Below, one piece after another: positions 24,207 through 32,725 of a stretch of DNA of 40,574 bases (position 1 is its first letter; every line of letters starts with the position of its first letter). Location of the stretch: NCBI GenBank assembly GCA_018263435.1, contig JAANXD010000089.1, forward strand, positions 1 to 40,574. The letters are read 5' to 3'. The DNA is from Candidatus Scalindua arabica (GTDB taxonomy: Bacteria > Planctomycetota > Brocadiia > Brocadiales > Scalinduaceae). Under the pieces are notes generated by a model. That model was not told the DNA's origin. It ran no database searches and saw nothing but the letters and a program-made list of their open reading frames with translations. The translations under genes were made by a program, and so were the position numbers.

Positions 24207-24443
24207 ATGGAGCATAAAAGGATTGACGTAAATCCAGAAATTATGTTTGGAAAGCCGGTTATTAAAGGAACCAGGATTACGGTCGAACATATTCTCAGGA
24301 AACTGGCCGGAGGAATGACGGCTGAGGAGATTATTAAAGATCACCCTCATTTAAAACCGGAAGATATTTTTGCAGCAGAGGAATTTGCAGCTGACTATTT
24401 GGCACAAGAAGAGATTGTTTTTGCTTCAGGAAACAAATTATGA
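24207..24443 (+). CDS. DUF433 antitoxin
   Basis: 78 residues. RIDVNPEIMFGKPVIKGTRI, TVEHILRKLAGGMTAEEIIK and DHPHLKPEDIFAAEEFAADY form the DUF433 signature, a small helix-turn-helix-like protein. It is paired with the DUF5615 PIN-like gene and overlaps it by 4 bp (ATGA), the known antitoxin-toxin order. AGGAGAGAAG lies before the start. About 200 bp between it and the NadS-like gene contain no credible ORF. Confidence 0.92.
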   Translation: MEHKRIDVNPEIMFGKPVIKGTRITVEHILRKLAGGMTAEEIIKDHPHLKPEDIFAAEEFAADYLAQEEIVFASGNKL

Positions 24444-24799
24444 AATTCCTTGCCGATGAGTGCTGTGACGCTGATATGATAGATTCACTGAGGGAAGATG
24501 GCCATGATATCCTCTATATAACGGAGTCTAAGCCTGGAATACTTGATGCAGAAGTGCTCAAAAAAGCATTTGATGAGAGTAGAATTCTTTTAACTGAGGA
24601 TAAGGGTTTTGGGGAACTTGTTTTTTACTTGAGAAAACCAACAAGAGGCATTATTTTACTGCGCTTTGATGTGCGACAAACTAATTTAAAGCTACTTCGC
24701 TTAAGACAGTTAATAGAAACTCAAAGTTCGAAATTGAAGGATTCTTTTGTTATTGTCGACGCTGAAAAATTCCGATTTAGAAAATTAAAATCAATATGA
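24440..24799 (+). CDS. DUF5615 PIN-like toxin
   Basis: 119 residues. MKFLADECCDADMIDSLRED, GHDILYITESKPGILDAEVL and the core ESRILLTEDKGFGELVFY carry the PIN-like acidic residues (Asp in LADE, Asp in LLTEDKGFG), followed by GIILLRFDV. The family is predicted to be an RNase toxin. Length normal, frame intact, and translationally coupled to the DUF433 antitoxin. Confidence 0.92.
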   Translation: MKFLADECCDADMIDSLREDGHDILYITESKPGILDAEVLKKAFDESRILLTEDKGFGELVFYLRKPTRGIILLRFDVRQTNLKLLRLRQLIETQSSKLKDSFVIVDAEKFRFRKLKSI

Positions 24800-24866
24800 A
24801 AGTAATTCTCTTGATACATAAATAGAAAAGATATGTTACTCTCCTTCCTCCACCATGAGAGTTTCA

Positions 24867-24897
24867 AATGAAAAAACAAGATTTTGATAACCTGATC
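24867..24897 (+). repeat. Duplicated 5' fragment of the NadS-like gene
   Basis: TCAAATGAAAAAACAAGATT and TTGATAACCTGAT repeat the start of the NadS-like gene (23703-23735) exactly, including its ATG and the codons MKKQDFDNL. After that the sequence diverges into the hicB leader. It is a truncated duplicate left by recombination, or two modules joined at a shared segment. Confidence 0.75.
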
Positions 24898-24922
24898 TTT
24901 AACCCGGATGAAAGGAGTATTT

Positions 24923-25144
24923 ATGAATCGTCAATTAACAGCAATTATAGAGCGTGAAGGAAATGGATATGTGTCTTTATGTCCGGAACTGGATATAGCC
25001 AGTCAGGGAAACACTATTGAAGAAGCCAAAAAAAATCTTCAAGAGGCATTAGAATTATTTTTCGAATGCGCATCAGAAGAAGAAGTTAAAACTCGACTGC
25101 ATAATGAAGTTTATGTAACGCAACTTGAGGTGGAGGTTGGCTAA
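24923..25144 (+). CDS. hicB: HicB antitoxin
   Basis: 73 residues from the ATG with AAAGGAG six bases upstream; the frame is open five codons earlier. TAIIEREGNGYVSLCPELDI, ASQGNTIEEAKKNLQEALEL and FFE form the partial RNase H-like fold of HicB (UPF0150). It is of the short type without a separate DNA-binding domain. The toxin gene hicA follows with overlap. Confidence 0.9.
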   Translation: MNRQLTAIIEREGNGYVSLCPELDIASQGNTIEEAKKNLQEALELFFECASEEEVKTRLHNEVYVTQLEVEVG

Positions 25145-25358
25145 ATTACGAGTACTTTCCGGCAAGGAAGTCTGTAAGATTTTATCAAATCATGGTTTTA
25201 TGGAAATGAGAAGACGTGGAAGTCATATTGTGATGCAACGCAAAGAGGCGAGAAACACACTAACAGTTCCTTTGCCAGATCATGTTGAACTTCGTATCGG
25301 CACACTGAAATCAATCATCCGTCAATCAGGTATTCCGAGAAACAAATTTGAGGTTTAA
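25125..25358 (+). CDS. hicA: HicA mRNA interferase toxin
   Basis: Up to 77 residues; the start is TTG at 25125 or, better by homology, TTG at 25137 giving LAKLRVLSGKEVCKILSNHG. The key RRRGSHIVMQR block contains the conserved catalytic His in the double-stranded RNA-binding-like fold, then TVPLPDHVELRIGTLKSIIR. HicA cleaves mRNA and tmRNA. No ATG is available, so a weak start may keep the toxin level low relative to HicB. The gene order is antitoxin first, the reverse of the pair at 39.1 kb. Confidence 0.88.
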   Translation: MRWRLAKLRVLSGKEVCKILSNHGFMEMRRRGSHIVMQRKEARNTLTVPLPDHVELRIGTLKSIIRQSGIPRNKFEV

Positions 25359-25365
25359 GATGTTA

Positions 25366-26247
25366 TCAGTGACGACTCTTACCTTTATTCAACTTCTCGT
25401 ATATCCTTGATTCCCTCTCTGCCTTTTTGTGTAAACCAGCTTTTTTGTATACCTCACTAAGCTGCTGGCGAATCCGTGAATCTTTGGGCATTAACTCAAC
25501 CGCTTTGTTTAATTCGCTTATTGCATCCCTGAACCTTTTACTGCCTTCATAAGCCATCCCAAGTTTGTAATGCACACCGGACCTTTTTTTTGTCTGAGTC
25601 TCAGGAAGCAGTTTCAGGGAAGCCTGGTATTCTGCTATGGCCTTTTCAAACATATCCTGCCTGTAATAAACCAGGCCAAGATTATAATGGGCTTCCGGCA
25701 TATCAGGGTCAATTTCTACTGCCATCCAGAACTCATCCGCAGCATCATCGTACATCCTCTTCTTTGAATACAATGTACCAAGGCTGTAATGTGCACGGGC
25801 ATTATCCGGCTCTACTTCTATCAACTTCCTGTAAGCGTCAATAGCATCGTTAATCATCCCCTTTTCAGCATAGGCGCTTCCTAATTCACTGTAATTTTGC
25901 GTTTCCGTAAGTTCATAGTCGATTTTCTCCCTGTACTTCTTAACACATTCATTGAATATTTCCGGATTGATTCTGGCAGAAAGGGAGAATTCAGTCCTCG
26001 CCTTTTCATCCATACCCCCTCTTTTATATGCACGCCCCAGATTAAAATGGGCTTCTGCATTGGATGGATTAAGTTTTACAGCTTTTTTAAGGGCATCAAT
26101 TGCATGGTTATGCTGACCATTATTAAGGTAATTAACTCCAAGGCTATTGTAGTGATCGTCGTCCCTGCGTGAACAGCCGAGAAGCAGACAAAAGATTACC
26201 GCAATAGCAAGACATCTTCTTACAAACTTTCTGTAATTATTCTGCAT
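25366..26247 (-). CDS. TPR-repeat lipoprotein
   Basis: 293 residues from the ATG of MQNNYRKFVRRCLAIAVIFC (an upstream start 13 codons earlier is possible). The signal peptide ends in lipobox LLGC. At least seven tetratricopeptide repeats follow (for example LGVNYLNNGQHNHAIDALKK, AEAHFNLGRAYKRGGMDEKA, ARAHYSLGTLYSKKRMYDDA, PEAHYNLGLVYYRQDMFEKA), ending in a basic tail. TPR lipoproteins scaffold envelope complexes; the partner is unknown. It ends 8 bp from the hicA stop (convergent) and is divergent from comF. Confidence 0.88.
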   Translation of the reverse strand: MQNNYRKFVRRCLAIAVIFCLLLGCSRRDDDHYNSLGVNYLNNGQHNHAIDALKKAVKLNPSNAEAHFNLGRAYKRGGMDEKARTEFSLSARINPEIFNECVKKYREKIDYELTETQNYSELGSAYAEKGMINDAIDAYRKLIEVEPDNARAHYSLGTLYSKKRMYDDAADEFWMAVEIDPDMPEAHYNLGLVYYRQDMFEKAIAEYQASLKLLPETQTKKRSGVHYKLGMAYEGSKRFRDAISELNKAVELMPKDSRIRQQLSEVYKKAGLHKKAERESRIYEKLNKGKSRH

Positions 26248-26299
26248 GTTCGTAATAAAATTTTGTTTAAAAACACGAAACTTCAAGTATTATAAAACC

Positions 26300-27070
26300 A
26301 TGTTCAATCTGCATCAAGTAAATAAAGTATTTGCAGCAACAGCAATACGCAGTATGTTCCAAGGGCTATTAGACATCTTGTACCCACGGCACTGCTTTGC
26401 CTGTGACAAGAGCCTTCATGAAGAGAGAAACAGCTATATATGTGAGGACTGTCTGGAACAAATAAAAGAAAGTGAAGTCAGACGCTGTGCCAGATGCGGC
26501 TTTGAATTAGGACCGGGTATAGCTTCTTCCAGTAAAGGATGTCCTGAATGTGAAAACATCAGCTTAAGATTTAAAAAAAGTTTTTTTGTTTCGGATAACA
26601 AGGGGCCACTTAAAAACCTGATCCACCAGTTTAAGTATCACAAACATGTGTGTCTTATAAAACCGTTAGGAGATATATTAACAGGCCTCCAACTGCAAGA
26701 CATAATCCCCGAAATAGACGTTGTTGTACCGGTACCCCTTCATTGGAAGAAAAAACAGGAAAGGGGTTTTAACCAATCGGAACTGTTAGCTAAAAAGCTA
26801 TGTTGGAAATTGTCTTTGCCAGTTTCTATAAACAATCTGCACCGTGTTAAGAATACGTTGTCACAAACCCAGCTCTCGCGTTTACAACGGCAGAAAAACA
26901 TTAACGGCGCCTTCAAGGTTAAGAAGCCAGATATATTCTTTAAAAAGAATGTTCTCCTGGTAGACGATGTTTTAACAACGGGAATGACGGCCTCTGAATG
27001 TGCGAGGAATTTGAAAAATGCAGGTGCAAATGAAGTATATCTACTGGCGCTTGCAAGATCAAGACTGTAA
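26300..27070 (+). CDS. comF: ComF-family phosphoribosyltransferase
   Basis: About 256 residues from the ATG of MFNLHQVNK; starts at 26246 or 26354 are also open. The zinc-finger half has Cys pairs in HCFACDKSL, YICEDCLEQI, RCARCGFEL and CPECENIS. Then come FKYHKH, VPVPLHWKKKQERGFNQSE (typical of ComF) and the PRPP-binding loop VLLVDDVLTTGMTASECARN. ComF proteins are linked to DNA uptake and to nucleotide handling at replication forks. No other competence gene is nearby. Confidence 0.92.
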   Translation: MFNLHQVNKVFAATAIRSMFQGLLDILYPRHCFACDKSLHEERNSYICEDCLEQIKESEVRRCARCGFELGPGIASSSKGCPECENISLRFKKSFFVSDNKGPLKNLIHQFKYHKHVCLIKPLGDILTGLQLQDIIPEIDVVVPVPLHWKKKQERGFNQSELLAKKLCWKLSLPVSINNLHRVKNTLSQTQLSRLQRQKNINGAFKVKKPDIFFKKNVLLVDDVLTTGMTASECARNLKNAGANEVYLLALARSRL

Positions 27071-27126
27071 AAGATCCTTCAAGATTATCTAACAATCTTC
27101 TTATATTAGAAAATGTCATTAATCAC

Positions 27127-27155
27127 TTGACTACATCAGGCAAAAAAAGTATCAT
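27127..27155 (+). promoter_or_regulatory. Sigma70-type promoter for hpf
   Basis: TTGACT (27127-27132), a 17-base spacer, then TATCAT (27150-27155), 71 bp before the hpf start. Good match to consensus with ideal spacing, and correctly placed for the hpf-ptsN-ptsHI run. Confidence 0.5.
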
Positions 27156-27226
27156 TAATCCCAGTTTTTCATATATTTAGGACGATATTACTAATATATA
27201 TTTTATAGAAGGAAAGGAAGCAAAAT

Positions 27227-27559
27227 TTGGAAATTATTATAGAGGGAAGACATCTGGACGCCACAGAAGCAATAAAAAACTACATAAACAAAAAAGCTTC
27301 AAAACTTACTAAATATTCCACTAAAATAAGCAAAATACACTTTACTTTAAAGATAGAAGGACAAAATAATATAGTAGAAGCAGTATGTTCAGCAGCAAGG
27401 GCAACGCTTGTTGCTGAGGCGGCAAACGCTGACATGTATGCCGCTATAGACCTTGTAATTGACAAACTGGAAAAACAGATTGTCAGACAGAAAGAGAAAA
27501 TGAAACAACCAAGAAGAAACAAAAAGGGTGAGATCACTATGGAAGAAATGGAAGAGTAA
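27227..27559 (+). CDS. hpf: Ribosome hibernation promoting factor (short HPF/RaiA)
   Basis: 110 residues starting at TTG with GGAAAGGAAG upstream. MEIIIEGRHLDATEAIKNYI, NKKASKLTKYSTKISKIHFT, and EAANADMYAAIDLVIDKLEK with QIVRQKEKMK are the S30AE fold that binds the 30S decoding centre in stationary phase. It lacks the C-terminal dimerisation domain of long HPF, so it is the short type. It is followed by ptsN, a pairing well known from the rpoN neighbourhood of other bacteria, though rpoN is not here. Confidence 0.93.
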   Translation: MEIIIEGRHLDATEAIKNYINKKASKLTKYSTKISKIHFTLKIEGQNNIVEAVCSAARATLVAEAANADMYAAIDLVIDKLEKQIVRQKEKMKQPRRNKKGEITMEEMEE

Positions 27560-27667
27560 GACACCACATCAACTCATGTAGATTCCCAGGTAGCAACATT
27601 CATCTAATATTATATTTTCACAATTAAGTTTTTTTTATTTCCATTAATTTTTTTATAGAAATTGCCA

Positions 27668-28138
27668 ATGAAGATAATTGACTTTATAGGGGAAAACGCC
27701 GTAATAGACGATTTGCAATCCACCGATAAGGAAGCGGTCATACGGGAAATGGTAGACGTATTGAAGAGTTTAGACATGATCAACGAAAATGAAGTAGATG
27801 ATATAATGGAAGCACTCATAAAAAGAGAGAAAGTGGGAAGCACAGGAATAGGTAAAGGAGTTGCGGTGCCTCATACTAAACATCAGAGCATCAAAAAGAT
27901 AACAGGAGCATTTGCACGCTCAAAGAATGGAGTAGAATTTGATGCACTTGACGGTGAGCCGGTTTACCTGTTTTTTCTGTTACTATCACCAAATGATTCA
28001 ACAGATGTACACCTTGCTGCATTAGAAAAAATTTCGTCTGTAATTAGAAATCCAGATTTTCGCAATTTCGCAAGAAATGCATCAAATAAATCAGAAATGG
28101 TTGATATCTTAAAGGAAGTCGATGAGGCTAAGACTTAA
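27668..28138 (+). CDS. ptsN: PTS EIIA component, PtsN-like (nitrogen PTS)
   Basis: 156 residues from the ATG of MKIIDFIGENAVIDDLQSTD. Conserved EIIA-Fru/Ntr motifs are ALIKREKVGSTGIGKGVAVP with the phosphorylatable His in VAVPHTKH, then VYLFFLLLSPNDSTDVHLAA. It is a stand-alone EIIA with no transporter, so it probably passes phosphate to regulatory targets (potassium, nitrogen or stress control). It lies between hpf and the HPr-EI gene, which would be its phosphate donor. Confidence 0.92.
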   Translation: MKIIDFIGENAVIDDLQSTDKEAVIREMVDVLKSLDMINENEVDDIMEALIKREKVGSTGIGKGVAVPHTKHQSIKKITGAFARSKNGVEFDALDGEPVYLFFLLLSPNDSTDVHLAALEKISSVIRNPDFRNFARNASNKSEMVDILKEVDEAKT

Positions 28139-28170
28139 TAGAAAAAATCTTTTGTTAACAAAACTAACCA

Positions 28171-30189
28171 ATGCTTATAGAACGCAGGGTAAAGATAATA
28201 AATATAAATGGTTTACATGCAAGGCCTGCGACACGTTTTGTGGAAATGGCTAATAAATTCAACTCAGAAATTTTTGTCAGAACAGAAGAAAAAGAAGAAG
28301 TAAATGGAAAGAGCATTATAGACCTTCTAACGCTGGGCGCAGGAAGAGGAACAGAAATATTAATAACTGCAGATGGTGAAGACAAAGAAATAGCCTTAGA
28401 CGTATTAGAAGGTCTCGTCAATGACAGGTTTAATGAGGACAACATGGAAACAAGAAAAGGGATTGCTGTAGCGCCGGGCGTGGTAATAAAAGAAGCGTTC
28501 GTTTTGGAAAGCGAAGGCTATCGCATACCACGTCACCTCATCAAAGAAGACGAAATTGATAAAGAAATAGCCAGGCTGGAGGAAGCAACATCATCCGCAT
28601 GGAAAGAAATAGAGGAACTGGAAGAAAGTGTTTCAAAGAATTTGGGCTCACAAATCGGTTCTATTTTCGCAACCCATAAATTAATGCTTCAAGACAAGCA
28701 ATTAATGCGGGAGTTCAGCGAAAGGGTGCAGGAAAACCACCTCAGCGCCGAATATGCGGTATCATTAGTCTTGCGTGTATACATAAGAAAGTTTGAAAAT
28801 GTTGATGATCCGTATCTCTCTGCAAGAGTCGGAGATATATATGACATTGAGAAAAGGCTCTTAAGAAATTTACTGGGAGAAAAAAGGGAAGAACTCAAAA
28901 ATCTTACGGAAGAAGTTATTGTTGTTGCGCATGATCTCAACCCTTCTCAAATAGCGTCTTTAGACACCACAAAAGTAAGAGGTTTTGTTACTGATGTTGG
29001 CAGCAGAAATTCACATTCCGCGATAGTAGCAAGGGCTCTGGGAATACCAGCTGTAGTGGGACTGAGCACTGCAACAGTAGACATATTTGGTGGAGACCGT
29101 GTTATTATAGACGGTAACCGCGGGGTTGTAATTGTCAGTCCGGACGAAAAAACAATTAAAGAATATCAATCAATAGAGAAAGACTTTTATGTCTTCGAAA
29201 AAAGACTCTCTTCCGAATTCAAAGATCTGCCAGCCGTAACTTTAGATGGCAGGGAAGTATCGATTTTGGGTAATATCGAATTCCCCCGTGATATAGGTCC
29301 CAGCGTAAGCCAGGGTGCAACAGGGATAGGCTTATACAGAACGGAATTCCTGTATCTTGGATCCAACGATATACCAACAGAGGAAGACCACTTTAACGCT
29401 TATACGCAATCAATACAAGAGTTGGGCACAAAACCGATAATTATCAGGACCCTTGATTTAGGCGGCGACAAATTCTTCCCTGCAAATAACAACAAAGAGC
29501 TTAATCCTTTTTTAGGTTGCCGCTCCATACGTTATTGCCTGGAAAATCCAAAAATATTCAAATCTCAGCTTAGAGCCATATTAAGGGCTTCTGCTACCGG
29601 TAATGTAAAAATTCTATTTCCCATGATTTCCTCTCTGCAGGAACTGCGACATGCAAAGGATTTTGTCAAGGAAGTAATGGAAGAGATGAATCAAGAGGGA
29701 ATAGCTTTTGACGAAAAGATAGAAATTGGAATTATGATTGAAGTTCCGTCCGCCGCTATGGTAGCAGACGACTTAGCGAAAGAAGTTGATTTCTTTAGTA
29801 TAGGCACAAATGACCTTATCCAATACACTCTAGCCGTAGACAGAAGTAATGACAAGGTTGCCCACCTGTATTCTCCGGCCCACCCTGCGATTATAAGATT
29901 ATTAAAAATGATCATAAAGGCTGCTGAAGAAAATAATATAAAAATTGGAATATGCGGTGAAATGGGTGGTGAGATTGAATACACTATCCTATTGTTAGGA
30001 TTGGGCTTAAGGGAGTTCAGCGTTGCCCCTGCCATGATAATACCGGAAGTAAAAAAGATTATTAGATCCGTCACATACGAAAAAGCAAAGGAAGTTGCAG
30101 AAACTGTTTGTTCATACAACGATCCCGCAGAGACTACAGAGTATCTCCGGAATATTGCGCGTGAAATCATACCCGAATTAATATACTAA
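28171..30189 (+). CDS. ptsHI: HPr-enzyme I fusion of the phosphotransferase system
   Basis: 672 residues, HPr plus enzyme I. The HPr domain (1-90) has phospho-His16 in GLHARPAT and Ser48 in NGKSIIDLL, the kinase site motif. Enzyme I follows from about residue 93 with phospho-His282 (GSRNSHSAIVARALGIPAVV), IGLYRTEFLYL, the metal/PEP-binding IEVPSAAMVAD, FFSIGTNDLIQYTLAVDR and ICGEMGG with the active Cys. It moves phosphate from PEP to HPr and then to EIIA. Fusion of the two general PTS proteins is uncommon. With only PtsN-type EIIA adjacent and no sugar permease in view, a regulatory PTS is likely. The ribosome site is weak. Confidence 0.95.
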   Translation: MLIERRVKIININGLHARPATRFVEMANKFNSEIFVRTEEKEEVNGKSIIDLLTLGAGRGTEILITADGEDKEIALDVLEGLVNDRFNEDNMETRKGIAVAPGVVIKEAFVLESEGYRIPRHLIKEDEIDKEIARLEEATSSAWKEIEELEESVSKNLGSQIGSIFATHKLMLQDKQLMREFSERVQENHLSAEYAVSLVLRVYIRKFENVDDPYLSARVGDIYDIEKRLLRNLLGEKREELKNLTEEVIVVAHDLNPSQIASLDTTKVRGFVTDVGSRNSHSAIVARALGIPAVVGLSTATVDIFGGDRVIIDGNRGVVIVSPDEKTIKEYQSIEKDFYVFEKRLSSEFKDLPAVTLDGREVSILGNIEFPRDIGPSVSQGATGIGLYRTEFLYLGSNDIPTEEDHFNAYTQSIQELGTKPIIIRTLDLGGDKFFPANNNKELNPFLGCRSIRYCLENPKIFKSQLRAILRASATGNVKILFPMISSLQELRHAKDFVKEVMEEMNQEGIAFDEKIEIGIMIEVPSAAMVADDLAKEVDFFSIGTNDLIQYTLAVDRSNDKVAHLYSPAHPAIIRLLKMIIKAAEENNIKIGICGEMGGEIEYTILLLGLGLREFSVAPAMIIPEVKKIIRSVTYEKAKEVAETVCSYNDPAETTEYLRNIAREIIPELIY

Positions 30190-30308
30190 AACCAAAGTTG
30201 ATTTATCATTCCGCATAGTTTGACTTCAATAATCTTGCATTCTTTCATCTTCTTTGTAAGGATTTCACAACAATAATCTCTCTATTTGGGTCAAAACTGA
30301 AAATAGAG

Positions 30309-30337
30309 TTGACAGATTATAGTATTATTACTAAAAT
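30309..30337 (+). promoter_or_regulatory. Strong sigma70-type promoter
   Basis: A consensus -35 TTGACA (30309-30314), a 17-base spacer, and TAAAAT (30332-30337), 66 bp before the TIGR03936 gene. It probably drives that gene with rng and possibly rplU-rpmA. The intergenic region from 30190 holds no gene. Confidence 0.6.
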
Positions 30338-30402
30338 TACTCTAAGTCTAATAAGCTTAAGAGGTTGATAAATATTTAATAATAGATTTTTTTGCTGATA
30401 TC

Positions 30403-31068
30403 TTGAGAATTCAAGTTAAATTTATAAAACAAGGGAGTTTGAGATTTATCTCTCATCTTAACTTAATGAAGCTCTTCGAAAGGGCAATTCGTAGAGCGAG
30501 AATTTCTGTCAAAATGTCTGAAGGGTTTAACCCAAAACCTAAAATTGCCTACCCTTTAGCTTTACCGGTTGGAATCAAAGGAATCGACGAAAAATTGGAG
30601 ATGGAACTTTGCGAAGAGATGTTCGTCAAGGCGAGGCTGTCTCAGGCACAGCAGGTTTCTGAAATAGAAACCAAGCTGAAAAGCCAACTTCCAGAAAACA
30701 TCCAAATTGTCTCCGTCGAACCGGTATCAAGCCAGGTGAAATCTTCTGTAAAAGACGTAACTTACGAGGTAAAGCCAAAGAAGGGCAAAATGCCGGAAGC
30801 GGGGAAAGCTGAAGAATTGCTAATCAAAGATGTGATAAGTACTCAGAGAAAAGGGAAGAAACTAGCCTTTAACATTCGTCCATCAATAAACAGTATTACT
30901 ACTGATTCGCAATCTATTGATTTGGATCTGAAGATGACGCCCGAAGGCATGGCTCGACCCGAAGAAGTATTATCACACTTAGGATTGCAAGCTGGCAAAG
31001 ACTACGAAATTTCAGAAATAGTTAGAAAAAGAGTAAATCTAAACTCCTCTCCTGAAGCAGCCTGTTAA
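30403..31068 (+). CDS. TIGR03936/DUF2344 protein (radical SAM-linked)
   Basis: 221 residues starting at TTG (no ATG before residue about 20). RIQVKFIKQGSLRFISHLNL, MKLFERAIRRARISVKMSEG, FNPKPKIAYPLALPVGIKG is the family signature. In most genomes it is fused to or next to a B12-type radical SAM protein (TIGR03960), probably acting together on an RNA or protein. Here that partner is absent from the window, although the neighbour rng is conventional. The start codon is uncertain. Confidence 0.88.
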   Translation: MRIQVKFIKQGSLRFISHLNLMKLFERAIRRARISVKMSEGFNPKPKIAYPLALPVGIKGIDEKLEMELCEEMFVKARLSQAQQVSEIETKLKSQLPENIQIVSVEPVSSQVKSSVKDVTYEVKPKKGKMPEAGKAEELLIKDVISTQRKGKKLAFNIRPSINSITTDSQSIDLDLKMTPEGMARPEEVLSHLGLQAGKDYEISEIVRKRVNLNSSPEAAC

Positions 31069-31087
31069 TACAAGCAAAAGGAATGTG

Positions 31088-32611
31088 ATGAAGAAGAGGA
31101 TGTTGATAAATGTTGTAGAACCCGAGGAAAGTAGAATCGCTATATTGGAAGATGGGGTTCTAGAAGAGATATATATTGAAAGGTTCTCTCGAGAGCAAAT
31201 TGCAGGCAATATATATAAGGGCCGTATTGTCAATGTAGAACCGAGTATAGAAGCTGCATTTGTAAATATCGGAATATCAAGAAACGGGTTCCTTCATGTC
31301 TCAGACGTTAAGAATTACCGTCGTAATGGTGAGGAACAATCAGATAGCGACAGTACTGCAAAAACAAAAGAGAATAAGTCAAGGATCAAGACGTTACTAA
31401 ACCCCGACCAGGAGGTACTTGTACAGGTCATCAAAGAGGGGATTGGTGACAAAGGGCCAAGCTTAACGGCAAATGTCAGCATTCCAGGCAGATTCCTGGT
31501 ACTGATGCCGGATTCGAATCTTGTAGGTGTTTCACGAAAGATTATTGATGAAGACGAAAGGGCAAGACTTAAACAGATTATTGAAGAATTAAAACCACCA
31601 CCAAATTTAGGCCTGATCGTAAGAACCGCAGGAGTAAACCAGACAAAACGTGAACTTTCCAGAGATTTTAACTATCTTAGAAAATTGTGGAAAGTTATAG
31701 AAAAGAAAGAAAAAAAAGCCGAAATACCATCTGTAATATACCAGGAAAGTGATTTAGTAATTCGTACAATTCGGGATATATTATCAACAGATATTGATGA
31801 ATTAATCATTGATTCCGAAGCTGTCTTTAAAAAGACAAGATATTTCCTGCGTTTAATAATGCCCGGTTGTGTACGAAAGCTAAAACTTTATAAAGAAAAC
31901 GAACCATTATTTCATAAATATAATATTGAAAAAGAAATTGAAAAAATTAATAAAAGGGAAGTCCGTCTTCCAAGAGGAGGCTCCATTGTAATTGAACAAA
32001 CTGAGGCTCTGGTAGCAATAGACGTAAACAGTGGTAAATATAGAGAGGAAAGCGATCCGGAGAAAACCGCATTCAAGACAAACCTGAAAGCCGCAAAAGA
32101 AATTGCACGCCAGGTAAGGTTAAGGGATATCGGCGGAGTCATAATAGTTGACTTCATTGATATGAAAGAAGAGGGTCATATGAGAGCGGTTGAAAAGGTA
32201 ATGGAAGACGCCCTGAAAAGAGACCGCGCCAGAAAAAAGATGTTAAAAATATCTAAATTTGGTATTATCCAGATGACGCGGCAGAGGATCAGGCCGAGTC
32301 TCAAGTCTGTAATTTATGAAAGTTGTAAGAATTGTGAAGGCACAGGAGAAATTAAGACAATCGAAAGTACCTGTCTGGATTTAATGAGACAGATAAAATC
32401 AATAATAAATAATCCGCAAATCAAGAAAATAGAAATTACTTCTAATGATGTAGTTGCAGGATATCTACTAAATAATAAGAGAAAGCGACTTGCAGAACTT
32501 GAGGAAAAATTCTCAAAGGATATTATAATCAAAGGCGTAATCGGTCATAAAACAGGTGAAACAACAATCCATAGCATGGATAGCGAAGGAAACCGTGTTG
32601 CAACTAGATAA
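31088..32611 (+). CDS. rng: Ribonuclease G/E family protein
   Basis: 507 residues from the ATG with AAGGA upstream (a GTG one codon earlier is possible). The S1 domain (about 35-130, GNIYKGRIVNVEPSIEAAFV) leads to the RNase H-like and DNase-like catalytic regions with GGSIVIEQTEALVAIDVNSG and GGVIIVDFIDMK, and the zinc-link CKNCEGTG. This is the size of RNase G, without the long degradosome scaffold tail of RNase E. It processes rRNA and initiates mRNA decay. It lies just before rplU and rpmA. Confidence 0.95.
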   Translation: MKKRMLINVVEPEESRIAILEDGVLEEIYIERFSREQIAGNIYKGRIVNVEPSIEAAFVNIGISRNGFLHVSDVKNYRRNGEEQSDSDSTAKTKENKSRIKTLLNPDQEVLVQVIKEGIGDKGPSLTANVSIPGRFLVLMPDSNLVGVSRKIIDEDERARLKQIIEELKPPPNLGLIVRTAGVNQTKRELSRDFNYLRKLWKVIEKKEKKAEIPSVIYQESDLVIRTIRDILSTDIDELIIDSEAVFKKTRYFLRLIMPGCVRKLKLYKENEPLFHKYNIEKEIEKINKREVRLPRGGSIVIEQTEALVAIDVNSGKYREESDPEKTAFKTNLKAAKEIARQVRLRDIGGVIIVDFIDMKEEGHMRAVEKVMEDALKRDRARKKMLKISKFGIIQMTRQRIRPSLKSVIYESCKNCEGTGEIKTIESTCLDLMRQIKSIINNPQIKKIEITSNDVVAGYLLNNKRKRLAELEEKFSKDIIIKGVIGHKTGETTIHSMDSEGNRVATR

Positions 32612-32725
32612 ATTTTCTTTAATTGTAAACCGTTCAACCATTCACGTGAATGACATTATGGGACGGAATGAAATAAGTTAACTTAAAGTACTCACTAATG
32701 AGAGAATGCTGAAAGGAGAAATGTA

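Noticed and set aside
24017-24217. 66-codon plus-strand frame rich in Cys/Ile/Phe
   Set aside because: No ribosome site; overlaps the DUF433 start region; composition is that of translated AT-rich intergenic DNA. A CAAGTGAAG/CTTTCACTTG pairing here resembled an attC but the outer boxes are in the wrong order.
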